From the NCBI RefSeq assembly GCF_947498175.1, contig NZ_CANMJB010000003.1, positions 62,001-126,000 of the forward strand: a stretch of 64,000 nucleotides of DNA. Direction: 5' to 3'. Position numbers and translations under genes: made by a program. This document shows positions 17,678 through 25,996 of the stretch, piece after piece (positions within the stretch are counted from its first letter, which is position 1; each line of letters opens with the position of its first letter). The notes below the pieces were generated by a model that saw nothing but the letters and a program-made list of their open reading frames with translations, was not told the origin of the DNA and ran no database searches. Origin of the DNA: an uncultured Algimonas sp. (GTDB taxonomy: Bacteria > Pseudomonadota > Alphaproteobacteria > Caulobacterales > Maricaulaceae).

Positions 17678-18442
17678 ATGTTGGCCATGTCCAACGATCC
17701 CTCGAGGAATGCCGGACCCGCTCGCCGGATCCGTTCCGGGGTGCGACGCGCCGCGACGGCTGCTCTTGCCGTGCCTGTCCTGCTTGCCCTGGCCGCTCCC
17801 GCTCATGCGCAGAATGCGGATCCGGTCGCGGAAATGCCGCCGCTTTCGCTCAACCTGTCCGATCCGGCCTTCAGATCCGTCACCGATCTGGACGGGCTGG
17901 ATTCGTTCTCCATCGCCCCGCTCGACCTGCCGGTCGATGCAGTCGGCTCCACCCTGTTCAAGCTGGATCTGTCCGATCCCACCTGCCTGACCGGCGCGGA
18001 CCGGTGCGAGCGCCGGTCCGAGCGTCTTTCGCTCGGTGTGTCGGAATACATCACGGCCAAGAAGGATGACGGCATCGATCTGGTGCTGAGACCCCGCGCC
18101 AGCTTCCGCTTCGACGACCATAGCAGCTCCGCGCTGGTCGGCGCCGTGGTCGAAATCGGCGAGGACCTGCGCCGCGGCTCCGACTACAAGACCGATACGT
18201 GGTATCTGTTCGCCGGCGCCGATGCCGAAGCGCTGACCTACGCCCCCGACAGCATGGACCGCCTCTCCTCGGGCCGTTTCCACCTGCAGGACCGCATCAT
18301 CGTCGGCGACGCCCAGGCCGGCGTCGGCTACCGCATCGGCGACGCCGACGTCTCCCTCTCCTACCTGCGCCGCGAAGCCCAGGCCGAAGGGGTCAGCTTC
18401 AACGAAGACGCGGCTGCGCTGTCGTTCACCTGGAAGCGCTAG
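17678..18442 (+). CDS. Exported hypothetical protein, probable outer-membrane beta-barrel
   Basis: 254 residues from the ATG at 17678; a second ATG at 17687 is equally plausible. A twin-Arg-rich N-terminus (ARRIRSGVRRAAT) leads into a hydrophobic core and an AHAQ signal peptidase site. The mature part has one disulfide-candidate pair (PTCLTGADRCERR), then alternating-hydrophobicity strands (RLSLGVSEYI, IDLVLRPRASFRF, ALVGAVVEIGED, WYLFAGADAEAL, DAQAGVGYRIGDADVSLSYLRR) and ends with AALSFTWKR, consistent with a small barrel. I do not recognise a named family. The 290 bases upstream hold only the nrdA terminator and an AT-richer promoter-like zone. Confidence 0.65.
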   Translation: MLAMSNDPSRNAGPARRIRSGVRRAATAALAVPVLLALAAPAHAQNADPVAEMPPLSLNLSDPAFRSVTDLDGLDSFSIAPLDLPVDAVGSTLFKLDLSDPTCLTGADRCERRSERLSLGVSEYITAKKDDGIDLVLRPRASFRFDDHSSSALVGAVVEIGEDLRRGSDYKTDTWYLFAGADAEALTYAPDSMDRLSSGRFHLQDRIIVGDAQAGVGYRIGDADVSLSYLRREAQAEGVSFNEDAAALSFTWKR

Positions 18443-18531
18443 ACCTCTTTCAAACTCACGGATGTCTTGGTCGCGCTCCAGGCCTTGGGGTCATCCGGCA
18501 CCGGGTCTCAGACCTCGCCGGCACAGCGTGC

Positions 18532-18560
18532 CTTTCGCCATGAAGGCGAAAGAGAGGCTT
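18532..18560 (+). terminator. Weak hairpin after the exported protein gene
   Basis: CTTTCGCC (18532-18539) pairs with GGCGAAAG (18545-18552), loop ATGAA, followed by agaggctttctg, a poor T-tract. It may end the preceding transcript or process the lptC leader. Confidence 0.35.
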
Positions 18561-18656
18561 TCTGCCGGCTTCGGATAACCGGCCGCCTTACAATGTTCTC
18601 ATCCGCGCAGCCTGCCCCTACCCAAGCCGCCAAGCCGCCGCTATAGCGGCGCGGAG

Positions 18657-19883
18657 ATGACCGATATGCCCCTGCAGACCAATCCGGCGGCATCGCCTGG
18701 CGCGATGGGCCGTTCGCGCGCCCATGGCGATGCGCTGGGCCTGTGGGAGCCCAAGCGGACCCTGACCCTGGCGGCGGCGCGCAAGCATACGGAACGCATC
18801 ATCTTCATCCGGCGCATGCTGATCGGGGCATCCGCCGCGCTGGTCGCGCTGCTGGCCTATTATTTCGCCACGCAAGGCGGGGAGATGGTGATCAAGGACG
18901 ATCCCGACACGTCGGTCCACATGATCAAACCGCGCTATAGCGGGCGCACGTCGGACAGCCTGCCTTTCTACCTGACGTCCGAGACGGCGACCCGCGATCT
19001 GGAGAACCGCACGGAAGTCGCCCTGGCCGAGCCCGTGCTGGAATTCATCCGGGCGGAAGGGGCGGAAAGCAGCTCCGTCCAGGCCGATCTGGGCACATAT
19101 GACGACATCAACAAGATCCTGGATCTGCGCGCCGACATGAGCCTGCCGCAGACGGAGCGGCAGAACGTCGTGTTGGAGACGGATGACGGCTATCGCTGCG
19201 TCACGGCTCACGCCCGCATCTATCCGCGCGAGAAACGCATCGTCGGCGACGCGCCGATCCGTTGCACGGGCAATTTCGGCGTGGTCGGCGGCCAAGCCTA
19301 CGAAATCACCGACAATTACCGCACCTTCGTGTTCAAGGACGGCATGGACGGGATCATCAACCGCGACGACGAGGCGGCGACGGGCCTTCGCGCCGCGCCC
19401 GAAGACGAAGCGGACGCGCCCCGCCCGATCTTCGGCTTCGACGGGGACGGCCCCATCGCGGTCAAGGCCGACACGGCGACCTACAATGGCGGCACGACGG
19501 ACCTGCTGGGAAGCGTCGTGGTCGAACAGGACGATTCCACCATCTATTCGAACGAAATGAAGATCCTGCGCGACAAGGCGACGAATGCCGCCGCCGGGTC
19601 GATCCAGTTGGGCGCGGTGCGCGACATCATCGCCACGGGGGATTTCCGCTACGTCTCGGACGAGAACGACGTGCGCGGCGACACCGGCGTGTATGAGCGC
19701 GATACGTCCACCCTGACCGTGACGGGCGATGTCAGAGTCGTCCAGCCGGACGGCAACACGGTCTCGACCAATCGCCTCGTCTATGACACAGTGACGGAGA
19801 CGGTTCGGTTTTCCGGCCAGTGCCAGGGCCGCGATTGCGGGCCGGACGGCCGCACCCGGATCGTCATTCCGGGAAGCGAATAG
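18657..19883 (+). CDS. lptC: LptC-like LPS export protein with C-terminal LptA/OstA-type domain
   Basis: 408 residues, about twice the usual LptC length. The N-terminal cytosolic part is followed by one transmembrane segment (54-71, MLIGASAALVALLAYYFA) and a periplasmic LptC beta-jellyroll (IKPRYSGRTSDSLPFYLT, ENRTEVALAEPVLEF, YDDINKILDLRADM). From about residue 250 a second jellyroll of the OstA/LptA type follows (IAVKADTATYNGG, DLLGSVVVEQ, IIATGDFRYVSDE, LTVTGDVRVVQPDGN, TVRFSGQCQGRDC). In the Lpt bridge, LptC receives LPS from LptB2FG and hands it to LptA. The extra domain would lengthen the bridge by one jellyroll. First gene of lptC-lptA-lptB. Confidence 0.85.
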   Translation: MTDMPLQTNPAASPGAMGRSRAHGDALGLWEPKRTLTLAAARKHTERIIFIRRMLIGASAALVALLAYYFATQGGEMVIKDDPDTSVHMIKPRYSGRTSDSLPFYLTSETATRDLENRTEVALAEPVLEFIRAEGAESSSVQADLGTYDDINKILDLRADMSLPQTERQNVVLETDDGYRCVTAHARIYPREKRIVGDAPIRCTGNFGVVGGQAYEITDNYRTFVFKDGMDGIINRDDEAATGLRAAPEDEADAPRPIFGFDGDGPIAVKADTATYNGGTTDLLGSVVVEQDDSTIYSNEMKILRDKATNAAAGSIQLGAVRDIIATGDFRYVSDENDVRGDTGVYERDTSTLTVTGDVRVVQPDGNTVSTNRLVYDTVTETVRFSGQCQGRDCGPDGRTRIVIPGSE

Positions 19884-19909
19884 GCCGGAACGCCAACAGG
19901 GTGGGACTT

Positions 19910-20500
19910 ATGGACAATCGGATGAAACGCGCGCTGGCAGGCCTCTTCGTGATCCTGATCGGCGGGGCGCAGACGGCGAACGCGCAGTTCGCCCGGGCCG
20001 GCGGCGACACGCTGCTCTATGCCGACGATGTGGAATCGGTCGACGGCGTCATCACGCTGACCGGGCAGGCGGACGTGCGACAGGGCGACGTGCGCATCCT
20101 GGCCGACGAAATCGTCATTCATAGCCGCCAGGACGGCGGCGCGAGCGCAGGCCCGTCGGTCGGCACGGTCGCCGACGATATCGACCGGGTCATCGCGACC
20201 GGCAACTTCTTCTACATCACCCCGGAACAGGAAGTGCGCGGCAACCAGGGCGTCTACACGGCAGCCGACGACACGTTCGTCGTCACGGGCGACGTCATCC
20301 TGACGCAGGAAGACAGCGTCGTGCGCGGCACGCGCCTGATCTACGAATTGAATACGCAGAAAGCCCGGGTCGTCACCGATTGCCAGGGACGGCGCTGCCC
20401 GACCCAGGAGCGCGTCGCCATCCTGATCCGCGACACGTCGCAGGCCGGAGCCGAGACCGGAACGCCGGCCGGGTCCGAAGCGGAGGCCGCGGGCAGCTAG
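19910..20500 (+). CDS. lptA: LptA, periplasmic LPS-bridge protein
   Basis: 196 residues from the ATG at 19910, 26 bases after lptC, with a signal peptide ending ANAQ. The OstA core is clear: LLYADDVESVDGVITLTGQADVRQG, ILADEIVIHS, RVIATGNFFYITPEQEVRGNQGVY, TFVVTGDVILTQE. The end of the jellyroll carries a Cys pair (TDCQGRRC) matched by CQGRDC at the end of the lptC product, showing that the two domains are paralogous. It forms head-to-tail filaments that carry LPS across the periplasm. A hydrophilic tail (ETGTPAGSEAEAAGS) ends the protein. Confidence 0.88.
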   Translation: MDNRMKRALAGLFVILIGGAQTANAQFARAGGDTLLYADDVESVDGVITLTGQADVRQGDVRILADEIVIHSRQDGGASAGPSVGTVADDIDRVIATGNFFYITPEQEVRGNQGVYTAADDTFVVTGDVILTQEDSVVRGTRLIYELNTQKARVVTDCQGRRCPTQERVAILIRDTSQAGAETGTPAGSEAEAAGS

Positions 20501-20517
20501 CCCGGCGTCGCTCTGGC

Positions 20518-21333
20518 ATGACAGACAGTTTGGACAGCGCCCCGATGGACATCAGCCCGCACCCGACCGACCGGACCTTGCCGCACGAACCGGCGCAGCC
20601 GGTCCGCGTGCCCGCCACCGGCCTGGCCGCCAACAGCATCGGCAAGGCTTATCGCGGCCGCGTCGTGGTCAAGGACATCACCCTGACCGTGCAACGCGGC
20701 GAGGTCGTCGCCCTGATGGGCCCGAACGGGGCGGGCAAGACGACCAGCTTCTACATGATCATGGGCCTGATCGAGGCCGATCGCGGCACCATCACCCTGG
20801 ACGGACAGGACATTACCGGCCTGCCCATGTATCAGCGCGCGCGCCTGGGCGTCGGCTATCTGCCGCAGGAGCAGAGCATCTTCCGCGGCCTGTCGGTCGA
20901 GGAGAACATCAAGGCGGTGGTGCAACTGACCGAACGCGACAAGAGCAAGTGGGACGACAATGTCGATGCGCTGCTCGACGAACTCAATATCGGCCATATC
21001 CGCAAATCGCCCGCGCTGGCCCTGTCCGGCGGGGAGCGCCGCCGGGTCGAGATCGCCCGCGCGCTGGCGTCCCGCCCCTCCTTCATCCTGCTGGACGAGC
21101 CGTTCACCGGCATCGATCCGATCGCCATCGCCGACATTTCCGAACTGGTTCTGTATCTGAAGCAGCGCGGGATCGGCATCCTCATCACCGACCACCGGGT
21201 GCGCGAAACGCTCGATATCGTGGACCGGGCGAGCATCCTGTTCCAGGGCGAAGCCCTGTTCGAAGGCACCCCCGAAGAAATCCGCGCCAACAAGGATGTG
21301 CGCCGGGTCTATCTGGGCGAGAAATACGCGTAA
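20518..21333 (+). CDS. lptB: LptB, LPS export ATPase
   Basis: 271 residues from the ATG at 20518 (MTDSLDS); a later ATG at 20545 is possible. It is a cytosolic ABC ATPase that powers LPS extraction by LptFG. Walker A GPNGAGKTTS, Q-loop GYLPQEQSIF, signature ALSGGERRRVEIARAL, Walker B FILLDEPFTGIDP and the switch His in ITDHRVRETL are all present, and the LPQEASIF-type Q-loop is typical of LptB. The N-terminal ~35 residues (Pro/His-rich) extend beyond E. coli LptB. It lies 17 bases after lptA. In many proteobacteria rpoN follows; here the next gene is the convergent gspM. Confidence 0.93.
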   Translation: MTDSLDSAPMDISPHPTDRTLPHEPAQPVRVPATGLAANSIGKAYRGRVVVKDITLTVQRGEVVALMGPNGAGKTTSFYMIMGLIEADRGTITLDGQDITGLPMYQRARLGVGYLPQEQSIFRGLSVEENIKAVVQLTERDKSKWDDNVDALLDELNIGHIRKSPALALSGGERRRVEIARALASRPSFILLDEPFTGIDPIAIADISELVLYLKQRGIGILITDHRVRETLDIVDRASILFQGEALFEGTPEEIRANKDVRRVYLGEKYA

Positions 21334-21487
21334 ACTGACGGGAACATCCGCTCCGTAGCCGCTGGCGAAGGGGCTGTCGTGGCATTTGCGTCACTGCCGC
21401 CGGGCAGAGCGTGCAAAGCGCGCGTTCGCTCACTCTCGCTCGCGGCGGTTCGCTGTATGCGGGCCCCAGGCCGGATATCGGAAACGC

Positions 21488-21943
21488 TCACCGCACCGTG
21501 AATTGCGCCGACAGCCGCCCGTTCGCGTCCGCGCTGACCACGACCCGCTCCAGCGTCGCCGCATAGTCGCCCAACAGCGTTTCGAAAAACCCGTAGAGCC
21601 GCCGCGTTTCCGCATCGTCGATCCAGACCGAAAAAGCGCCGTCGCCGCTCGGCTGCACCTGGGTGAGCTTGACCGATTGCGCATTCGCCACCGCCACGAG
21701 TGCGGCGCGGTCGAAGGGGGCGCGCGAGGCGGAGCCACTGCCCGTCTGCGGAAGACGGGAGACCAGCGCCAGATCCGATTTCGCCCGGTCGAAATCCGCC
21801 CGCGCGGACGTGCCGGCCGCTTGGACCGGCAGGATCAGGATGAAAACCAGCAGGAAGACCGCGGCGAGGCCGGCCAGAATGCCCAGCAGCAGCTGTTCGC
21901 GCGGCTCGCGCGCCATCCACCAATTCGGCAGACCGGACATCAT
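21488..21943 (-). CDS. gspM: Type II secretion system protein M
   Basis: 151 residues: short cytosolic start (LPNWWMAREPREQLLLG), one transmembrane helix (about 18-42), then a small periplasmic ferredoxin-like domain (DRAALVAVANAQSVKLTQVQPSGDGAFSVWIDDAETRRLYGFFETL). This is the GspM layout; GspM pairs with GspL on the inner-membrane platform. The start overlaps the gspL stop (ATGA). It is the last gene of the operon, with 154 bases to the convergent lptB stop. Confidence 0.82.
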   Translation of the reverse strand: MMSGLPNWWMAREPREQLLLGILAGLAAVFLLVFILILPVQAAGTSARADFDRAKSDLALVSRLPQTGSGSASRAPFDRAALVAVANAQSVKLTQVQPSGDGAFSVWIDDAETRRLYGFFETLLGDYAATLERVVVSADANGRLSAQFTVR

Positions 21944-22992
21944 GACGGGTCTCCCAGGCTGAACGCGGCATCGCCGACGAAACGGCCGTTCTGTTCGCGC
22001 ACGCCGCCCGTGACGAAATCCGCCCCCATCGTCGCGACCGTTTGTTCCAGCGCTCCGGCCGCCTCGAACCCCGGATAAACCAGGCGCAGGCGAAGGCTGT
22101 TTTCCTGCGTGTCGAAGGACAGCCGTTCGACCGAAATGTCCGGATGGGCGGCCAAGGCGCCAAACAGGCGATCGGACAGGTCCAGGAACGCCGTCGGATC
22201 GCTCTGGGACGGTTGGGCGGCGCGCACGGCGCGAGCCAGGTCGGGCGGCGCGGGCTGGCCGGTCGCCTGCGTGTAGAGGGCGCGCGCGGTTTCCTGCAGC
22301 CGGTCCGCCTGCGCCGCCGTGGCGCGGGCTTCCGCCAGCGACAGCCCGAAGCCGAACAGGCCGCAGACCAGCGCGGCGGCCGCGACGCGCGCCCAGGATC
22401 CGGCCTGGATGCGGATGCGGCGGCGATGGCGCCCGCTGCGCAGGTTCAGCGCGCCGCCATCGTCGAGGCGCGCGAAGATGGCGCGCGCGACCGTCCCGTC
22501 GTCATGCACCCGGCCGCCGGTCTCCGACCAGTCGGCATCGACCGCATCGCCGTCCAGGCCCGGCGTCACCACGCGGTCGAGCAGGCGGACGGGATCGGGA
22601 CCCAGACCGGCCAGCGCATCGAAATCGGCGACGATCTGCGGCGCGTCGAAGCGGTCGAGCAGGCGGGTCATGACGGTGTCGGCCACCATCAGGGTCGGGG
22701 CCGGACTGTCCGGCCCCAGAACGACGTGCAGGTCCTGCAGGTCCGTGGCGATCCGGTCTTCATGGGCGAAGCGCGCCACGTTGAGGCGGTCCGCCCCGCG
22801 CACCTTGTCCGGAATATCGGTCACGAAGGCGCGCACATGCTGGCCCGGCAGGACGACGATGTCGGGGACGGCCGTGGGGGGCGAAAGCGCATCGACACCG
22901 CCGCGCACCGTCTCGACCGTCCCGCGTTCGCGGCGCGCCAGAATGGCTTCGCCTCCGGTCGTGCCGGGCAATATGAGCAGCGTTTCGGTCAC
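21940..22992 (-). CDS. gspL: Type II secretion system protein L
   Basis: 350 residues from a GTG at 22992, overlapping the gspK stop (GTGA). The N-terminal ~200 residues form the cytosolic actin-like domain that binds GspE (LILPGTTGGEAIL, VLPGQHVRAFVTDIPDKVRGADRLNVARFAHED). One transmembrane segment follows around 212-235 (VAAAALVCGLFGFGLSLAEARA), then the periplasmic ferredoxin-like domain that contacts GspM. It couples the ATPase to the inner-membrane platform. Confidence 0.83.
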   Translation of the reverse strand: MTETLLILPGTTGGEAILARRERGTVETVRGGVDALSPPTAVPDIVVLPGQHVRAFVTDIPDKVRGADRLNVARFAHEDRIATDLQDLHVVLGPDSPAPTLMVADTVMTRLLDRFDAPQIVADFDALAGLGPDPVRLLDRVVTPGLDGDAVDADWSETGGRVHDDGTVARAIFARLDDGGALNLRSGRHRRRIRIQAGSWARVAAAALVCGLFGFGLSLAEARATAAQADRLQETARALYTQATGQPAPPDLARAVRAAQPSQSDPTAFLDLSDRLFGALAAHPDISVERLSFDTQENSLRLRLVYPGFEAAGALEQTVATMGADFVTGGVREQNGRFVGDAAFSLGDPS

Positions 22993-24026
22993 CGCGGCGG
23001 CTCCTCGGCGGGCTGGTCCGCCCGGATGAGGGACGGAAACTCTTCCCGGCCCCAGGCGCGGTATGTGAGACGGGGCGGCGGCTTGTCCAGCCCTTCATAG
23101 GCCAGAAGCTGCGCCCGTTCGACCGGGCCGAAGCGCACGGTCGTTTCCGCGACGATGCGCTGCGGCGTGTAGACGATGTCGCCCAACCGCGCTGCCTTGT
23201 TTTCGTAACCGTCCAGGACGGGCGCCGCATTCAGCGCGTCCCGGGAGCCGTAGCCGCCGGACGGGCGCGACTGGATCAATTCCAGTGCGACGCGTTCCGC
23301 CTCGCGACCGCCGCCCAGAATGACCGCCAGGACCGGTGCATGCCGGGGTTCGGCCGTGTCGATGTTGAACCGGGTCGGCACGCCGTCCTCGCCGATGCAG
23401 ACATGCGGCAGGAGGGTGCGGAACAGGATCTCGCCCATGCCTTCCAATGCCCGGAGTTCGGTCACGGACTGCATCGGCACGTTGGCCGTGCGGTGCGGCA
23501 GGTCCGTGCGGGACATGTAGATCCCGTCTTCCGCGCCATTCGCGCTGAGCTGGCTGTCCGCGTCGATCCAGTCCACGGCCGCCCCCGCCACGCGGGCTGC
23601 TTGTACCGGATCCGTCCCGAGGGCCAGCATGAGGGCTTCGAATTGCTGCCGCGCCGTATCCGATCCCACCCCGGAACTATCGACCAGCCCCGACAGGCGG
23701 AAGCAATGGCTGCCGTCCGACACGGCCACGGAAATCAAACCGTTTTCGAACGGCAGGATGACCGGCTCCGTCACGGCCAGCCGGGCGCCGAGCGCCGCAC
23801 CGTCCACCTGCGAAACCGCGTCGATCTGGCTCCGCACGAAATCCGCCGCCCCGCGCGCATAGAGGTCGGCCTGCGCGGCGGCGTCCAGTTCCGCCGTGCG
23901 CGTGACGGAACTCCGCAAGGTCGCAAGCAACGCCAGCGCGACCGCGCTCATCAGGCTGAGCACCAGCAAGGTGCTCAGCAGGACGGTGCCGTCTTCGCGG
24001 CTAGGTGGAGCAGAGCGGCTACACAT
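22989..24026 (-). CDS. gspK: Type II secretion minor pseudopilin K
   Basis: 345 residues from the ATG at 24026, overlapping gspJ by 8 bases. The prepilin-type leader SREDG followed by TVLLSTLLVLSLMSAVALALL lacks the Glu at +5, which is the usual GspK trait. The body has the alpha domain with SQLSANGAEDGIYMSR and FNIDTAEPRHAPVL, a marker segment of GspK. It caps the pseudopilus tip with GspI and GspJ. Confidence 0.87.
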   Translation of the reverse strand: MCSRSAPPSREDGTVLLSTLLVLSLMSAVALALLATLRSSVTRTAELDAAAQADLYARGAADFVRSQIDAVSQVDGAALGARLAVTEPVILPFENGLISVAVSDGSHCFRLSGLVDSSGVGSDTARQQFEALMLALGTDPVQAARVAGAAVDWIDADSQLSANGAEDGIYMSRTDLPHRTANVPMQSVTELRALEGMGEILFRTLLPHVCIGEDGVPTRFNIDTAEPRHAPVLAVILGGGREAERVALELIQSRPSGGYGSRDALNAAPVLDGYENKAARLGDIVYTPQRIVAETTVRFGPVERAQLLAYEGLDKPPPRLTYRAWGREEFPSLIRADQPAEEPPR

Positions 24027-24603
24027 CGGGGATCTCGAACACATGGCGCGTCGTGGTGCCGTCTGCATGAACCAGGTCGATGGAGACCGCTTCTGCGCGA
24101 TCTAATGGAATCATGATGCTATTGAATGAAGTTTGGCCAATCATGGGCATGACTTTCATTGCTTCGACGTCGTCCAACACAGTCCGATCCAATGGCGGTT
24201 CGACGAAGGCCGGATTTTCATGAGGTAGAAACGCGCGGATCAATCGCCCCTCTTCGACCCGCCATCCGACCCGCAACAAGTCTCCTCTCGGATATATACC
24301 CTCCGGGTTTGGGCGACCCCGACGCGTCAGCTCGAACCCATCCGTCAGCGCAGCACTCATGGATTCGTTCACAATTCCGCCCAGCCCGTCCCGGTTCTGC
24401 CGCCGCACCATATGGGCGAAATCGTCCGCCATGATCCGGCGGGCGGCGGCGAGCTGTTCGACCTGCTCGATCCGCGCTTCGGACCGCTCGCGCGCATCCA
24501 GCGTCGCGGTGAGCGCGATCAGCGCGCCCACGCTGATCAGCGAGAAGACGAACATGGAGACGAGCACCTCCACGAGCGTGAACCCGGCGTCGCGCGCGGT
24601 CAT
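24019..24603 (-). CDS. gspJ: Type II secretion minor pseudopilin J
   Basis: 194 residues. Prepilin leader MTARDAG then FTLVEVLVSMFVFSLISVGALIAL, with Glu at +5 for processing by prepilin peptidase. The globular part shows QVEQLAAARRIMADDFAHMVRR and GDLLRVGWRVEEGRLIRAF, as in GspJ. It assembles with GspI and GspK at the pseudopilus tip. ATGA overlap with gspI upstream. The 24020-24320 segment is slightly less GC-rich than its neighbours. Confidence 0.87.
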   Translation of the reverse strand: MTARDAGFTLVEVLVSMFVFSLISVGALIALTATLDARERSEARIEQVEQLAAARRIMADDFAHMVRRQNRDGLGGIVNESMSAALTDGFELTRRGRPNPEGIYPRGDLLRVGWRVEEGRLIRAFLPHENPAFVEPPLDRTVLDDVEAMKVMPMIGQTSFNSIMIPLDRAEAVSIDLVHADGTTTRHVFEIPDV

Positions 24604-25079
24604 TCGTCCGCTCCGTCCGACGGCGGTGTCGGATCGGGGGCGGGGTCGGGCGCAGGATCGGGCGCAGGATCGGATGCGGGGTCCGGCGTGGAGCCCGGTG
24701 CGGCGGGACGATCGGGCGGATCGTAGCGGAAGGCCCGGCGTTGCGTCAAGACGCGGTCTCCGTCGCGTCGGCTGACGCGCACGACGACTTCGTAGAAATC
24801 CGCCTGCTGCGTGGCGGCTGTCTCGACGACCACGTCGAAGTCCAGGCCGCCGGACTCCGCTTCGGACCGCTCGGTTCCGGTCTCCACCGGGTCCAGTCGC
24901 GACAGCACGACGGCATTGTCGGCGACGAAGCCGGCATGGGTCTTCACCTGCAGGTCGGCCGTGCCGGACACGGCCAGCGTCGCCGCCCGGTTCAGCCCGA
25001 CGATGGCCAGGCTGAAGATGGCCAGGCTGACCAGCACTTCGACCAGGGTGAAACCTTCATCCGCCGCCCGCGCCCTCAT
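24600..25079 (-). CDS. gspI: Type II secretion minor pseudopilin I with Pro-Asp repeat tail
   Basis: 159 residues; leader MRARAADEG then FTLVEVLVSLAIFSLAIVGLNRAA. The body (TADLQVKTHAGFVADNAVVL, QADFYEVVVRVSRRDGDRVL) fits GspI, ~120 residues. The last ~28 residues are a repeated D-P-A-P tail encoded by 12-bp tandem units, absent from ordinary GspI. ATGA overlaps on both sides (gspH, gspJ) mark a tightly coupled operon. Confidence 0.85.
   Translation of the reverse strand: MRARAADEGFTLVEVLVSLAIFSLAIVGLNRAATLAVSGTADLQVKTHAGFVADNAVVLSRLDPVETGTERSEAESGGLDFDVVVETAATQQADFYEVVVRVSRRDGDRVLTQRRAFRYDPPDRPAAPGSTPDPASDPAPDPAPDPAPDPTPPSDGADE
24634..24693 (-). repeat. Five 12-bp tandem units in the 3' end of gspI
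   Basis: Units start at 24634, 24646, 24658, 24670 and 24682. The second and third are identical (tcgggcgcagga); the others differ at a few bases. On the coding strand each unit encodes four residues of the Asp-Pro-Ala-Pro type. Copy number could vary between strains by slippage without breaking the frame. Confidence 0.85.
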
Positions 25080-25561
25080 CGGTCCGCCACACGCTGGACA
25101 CGTCCGCGCTCATCGGCGCTCAGCACATAGCGCGCCTCAGACCCGCGCAGCGTCAAAGCGAAATCGGGCACCAGGCCGTAAGGTTCGAACAGCAGGGCCG
25201 GTTCCGCCGCCTCGCCCGGGGTCAGCGGTTCACCCGCGACGTCGATCCGGACCGACAGGTTTTCGGGCCAGGGCATCGTTTCGGCGCGCTGCCAGGCCAG
25301 TCCGTCATGTCGGAACAGGACCAACCCGTCGGCATCGACGCCGAGCGCACGCATTTCCCCGGCGATGGCGCCCTCGTCCAGGAAAGCGTTCAACCGCACC
25401 GTCAGGGTCTCCGACGCCCTGTCGGCGTCGGCCCGGGGCTGCGGCAGGTTCATCACGACCGCGCCCACCATCAGCGACAGGATCGCCAGGACCGCCAGCA
25501 ACTCGACGAGGCTGAACCCGGCTTCGCGGGTGCGCCTATTGCCAGTTTCCGATATCGGCAT
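25076..25561 (-). CDS. gspH: Type II secretion minor pseudopilin H
   Basis: 161 residues from the ATG at 25561 (MPISETGNRRTREAG), chosen over 25585 because it gives a normal leader length; it overlaps the end of gspG by 26 bases. The leader is followed by FSLVELLAVLAILSLMVGAVVMNLP, then RLNAFLDEGAIAGEMRALGVDADGLVLFRHDG, a GspH/FimT-type segment. It is a minor component of the pseudopilus, linking the tip to GspG. Confidence 0.85.
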   Translation of the reverse strand: MPISETGNRRTREAGFSLVELLAVLAILSLMVGAVVMNLPQPRADADRASETLTVRLNAFLDEGAIAGEMRALGVDADGLVLFRHDGLAWQRAETMPWPENLSVRIDVAGEPLTPGEAAEPALLFEPYGLVPDFALTLRGSEARYVLSADERGRVQRVADR

Positions 25562-25985
25562 CGGCCCCTTCCCCGCCTTCCACACCGTCGGCGCCGTAGC
25601 TCAGAATGTCGATCGGACCGAATTCGCCCGGATTGCGGTAGATGTAGGGATTGCCCCAAGGATCGTCGCGCAATCTCTGGATATAGCCTTCGGGAGGATA
25701 TTTGGCGGCGTCCACGCCGGGCGGCGCTTCGACCAGCGCGGCCAATCCGGCCTGTTCGTCCGGATAGCGGAAATGGTCCAGCCGGAAGAACTCCAGCGCG
25801 GTTTCGTAGGACGCGATGTCGGCTTGCGCCTTGGTGACGGACGCATCGCCCAGCCGCGGCAGCACGGCCAGCACCACACCGGTCGCCAGCAGGCCGATGA
25901 TGGCCATGGTGACGAGGACTTCGGTCAGGGTGAAGCCGTCTTCGCCCGTGCGGGGGCGGTCGTCGGTGTTCTCGTTCTGTTTCAC
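25536..25985 (-). CDS. gspG: Type II secretion major pseudopilin G
   Basis: 149 residues. The start is taken as the GTG at 25985 because AGGAG lies 8 bases upstream; the GTG at 25994 is too close to it. Leader KQNENTDDRPRTGEDG, then FTLTEVLVTMAIIGLLATGVVL, the N-terminal helix of pseudopilins. The body has the GspG hallmarks DIASYETALEFFRLDHFRYPDEQAGLAAL and DPWGNPYIYRNPGEFGPIDILSYGADG, including the calcium-binding loop. It polymerises into the piston-like pseudopilus. Its start region coincides with a parS site. Confidence 0.92.
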   Translation of the reverse strand: MKQNENTDDRPRTGEDGFTLTEVLVTMAIIGLLATGVVLAVLPRLGDASVTKAQADIASYETALEFFRLDHFRYPDEQAGLAALVEAPPGVDAAKYPPEGYIQRLRDDPWGNPYIYRNPGEFGPIDILSYGADGVEGGEGADADIGNWQ

Positions 25986-25993
25986 GTGAAACA
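25978..25993. promoter_or_regulatory. parS centromere site (ParB binding)
   Basis: TGTTTCACGTGAAACA, a perfect 16-bp palindrome identical to the conserved bacterial parS consensus. It spans the gap between gspF and gspG and the first gspG codons (read as FHVKQ). ParB loads CTP-dependent clamps here, and ParA/SMC act on them for chromosome segregation. No parA or parB gene is in the window. Chromosomal parS sites cluster near the replication origin, so this places the region in the origin domain. Confidence 0.9.
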
Positions 25994-25996
25994 CTC

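Noticed and set aside
15262-17694. 810-codon minus-strand frame opposite nrdA
   Set aside because: Composition is that of an antisense shadow, and it spans the nrdA promoter and terminator.
24634-24693. 12-bp repeats as a CRISPR or a regulatory array
   Set aside because: Units are contiguous without spacers and lie in frame inside gspI.
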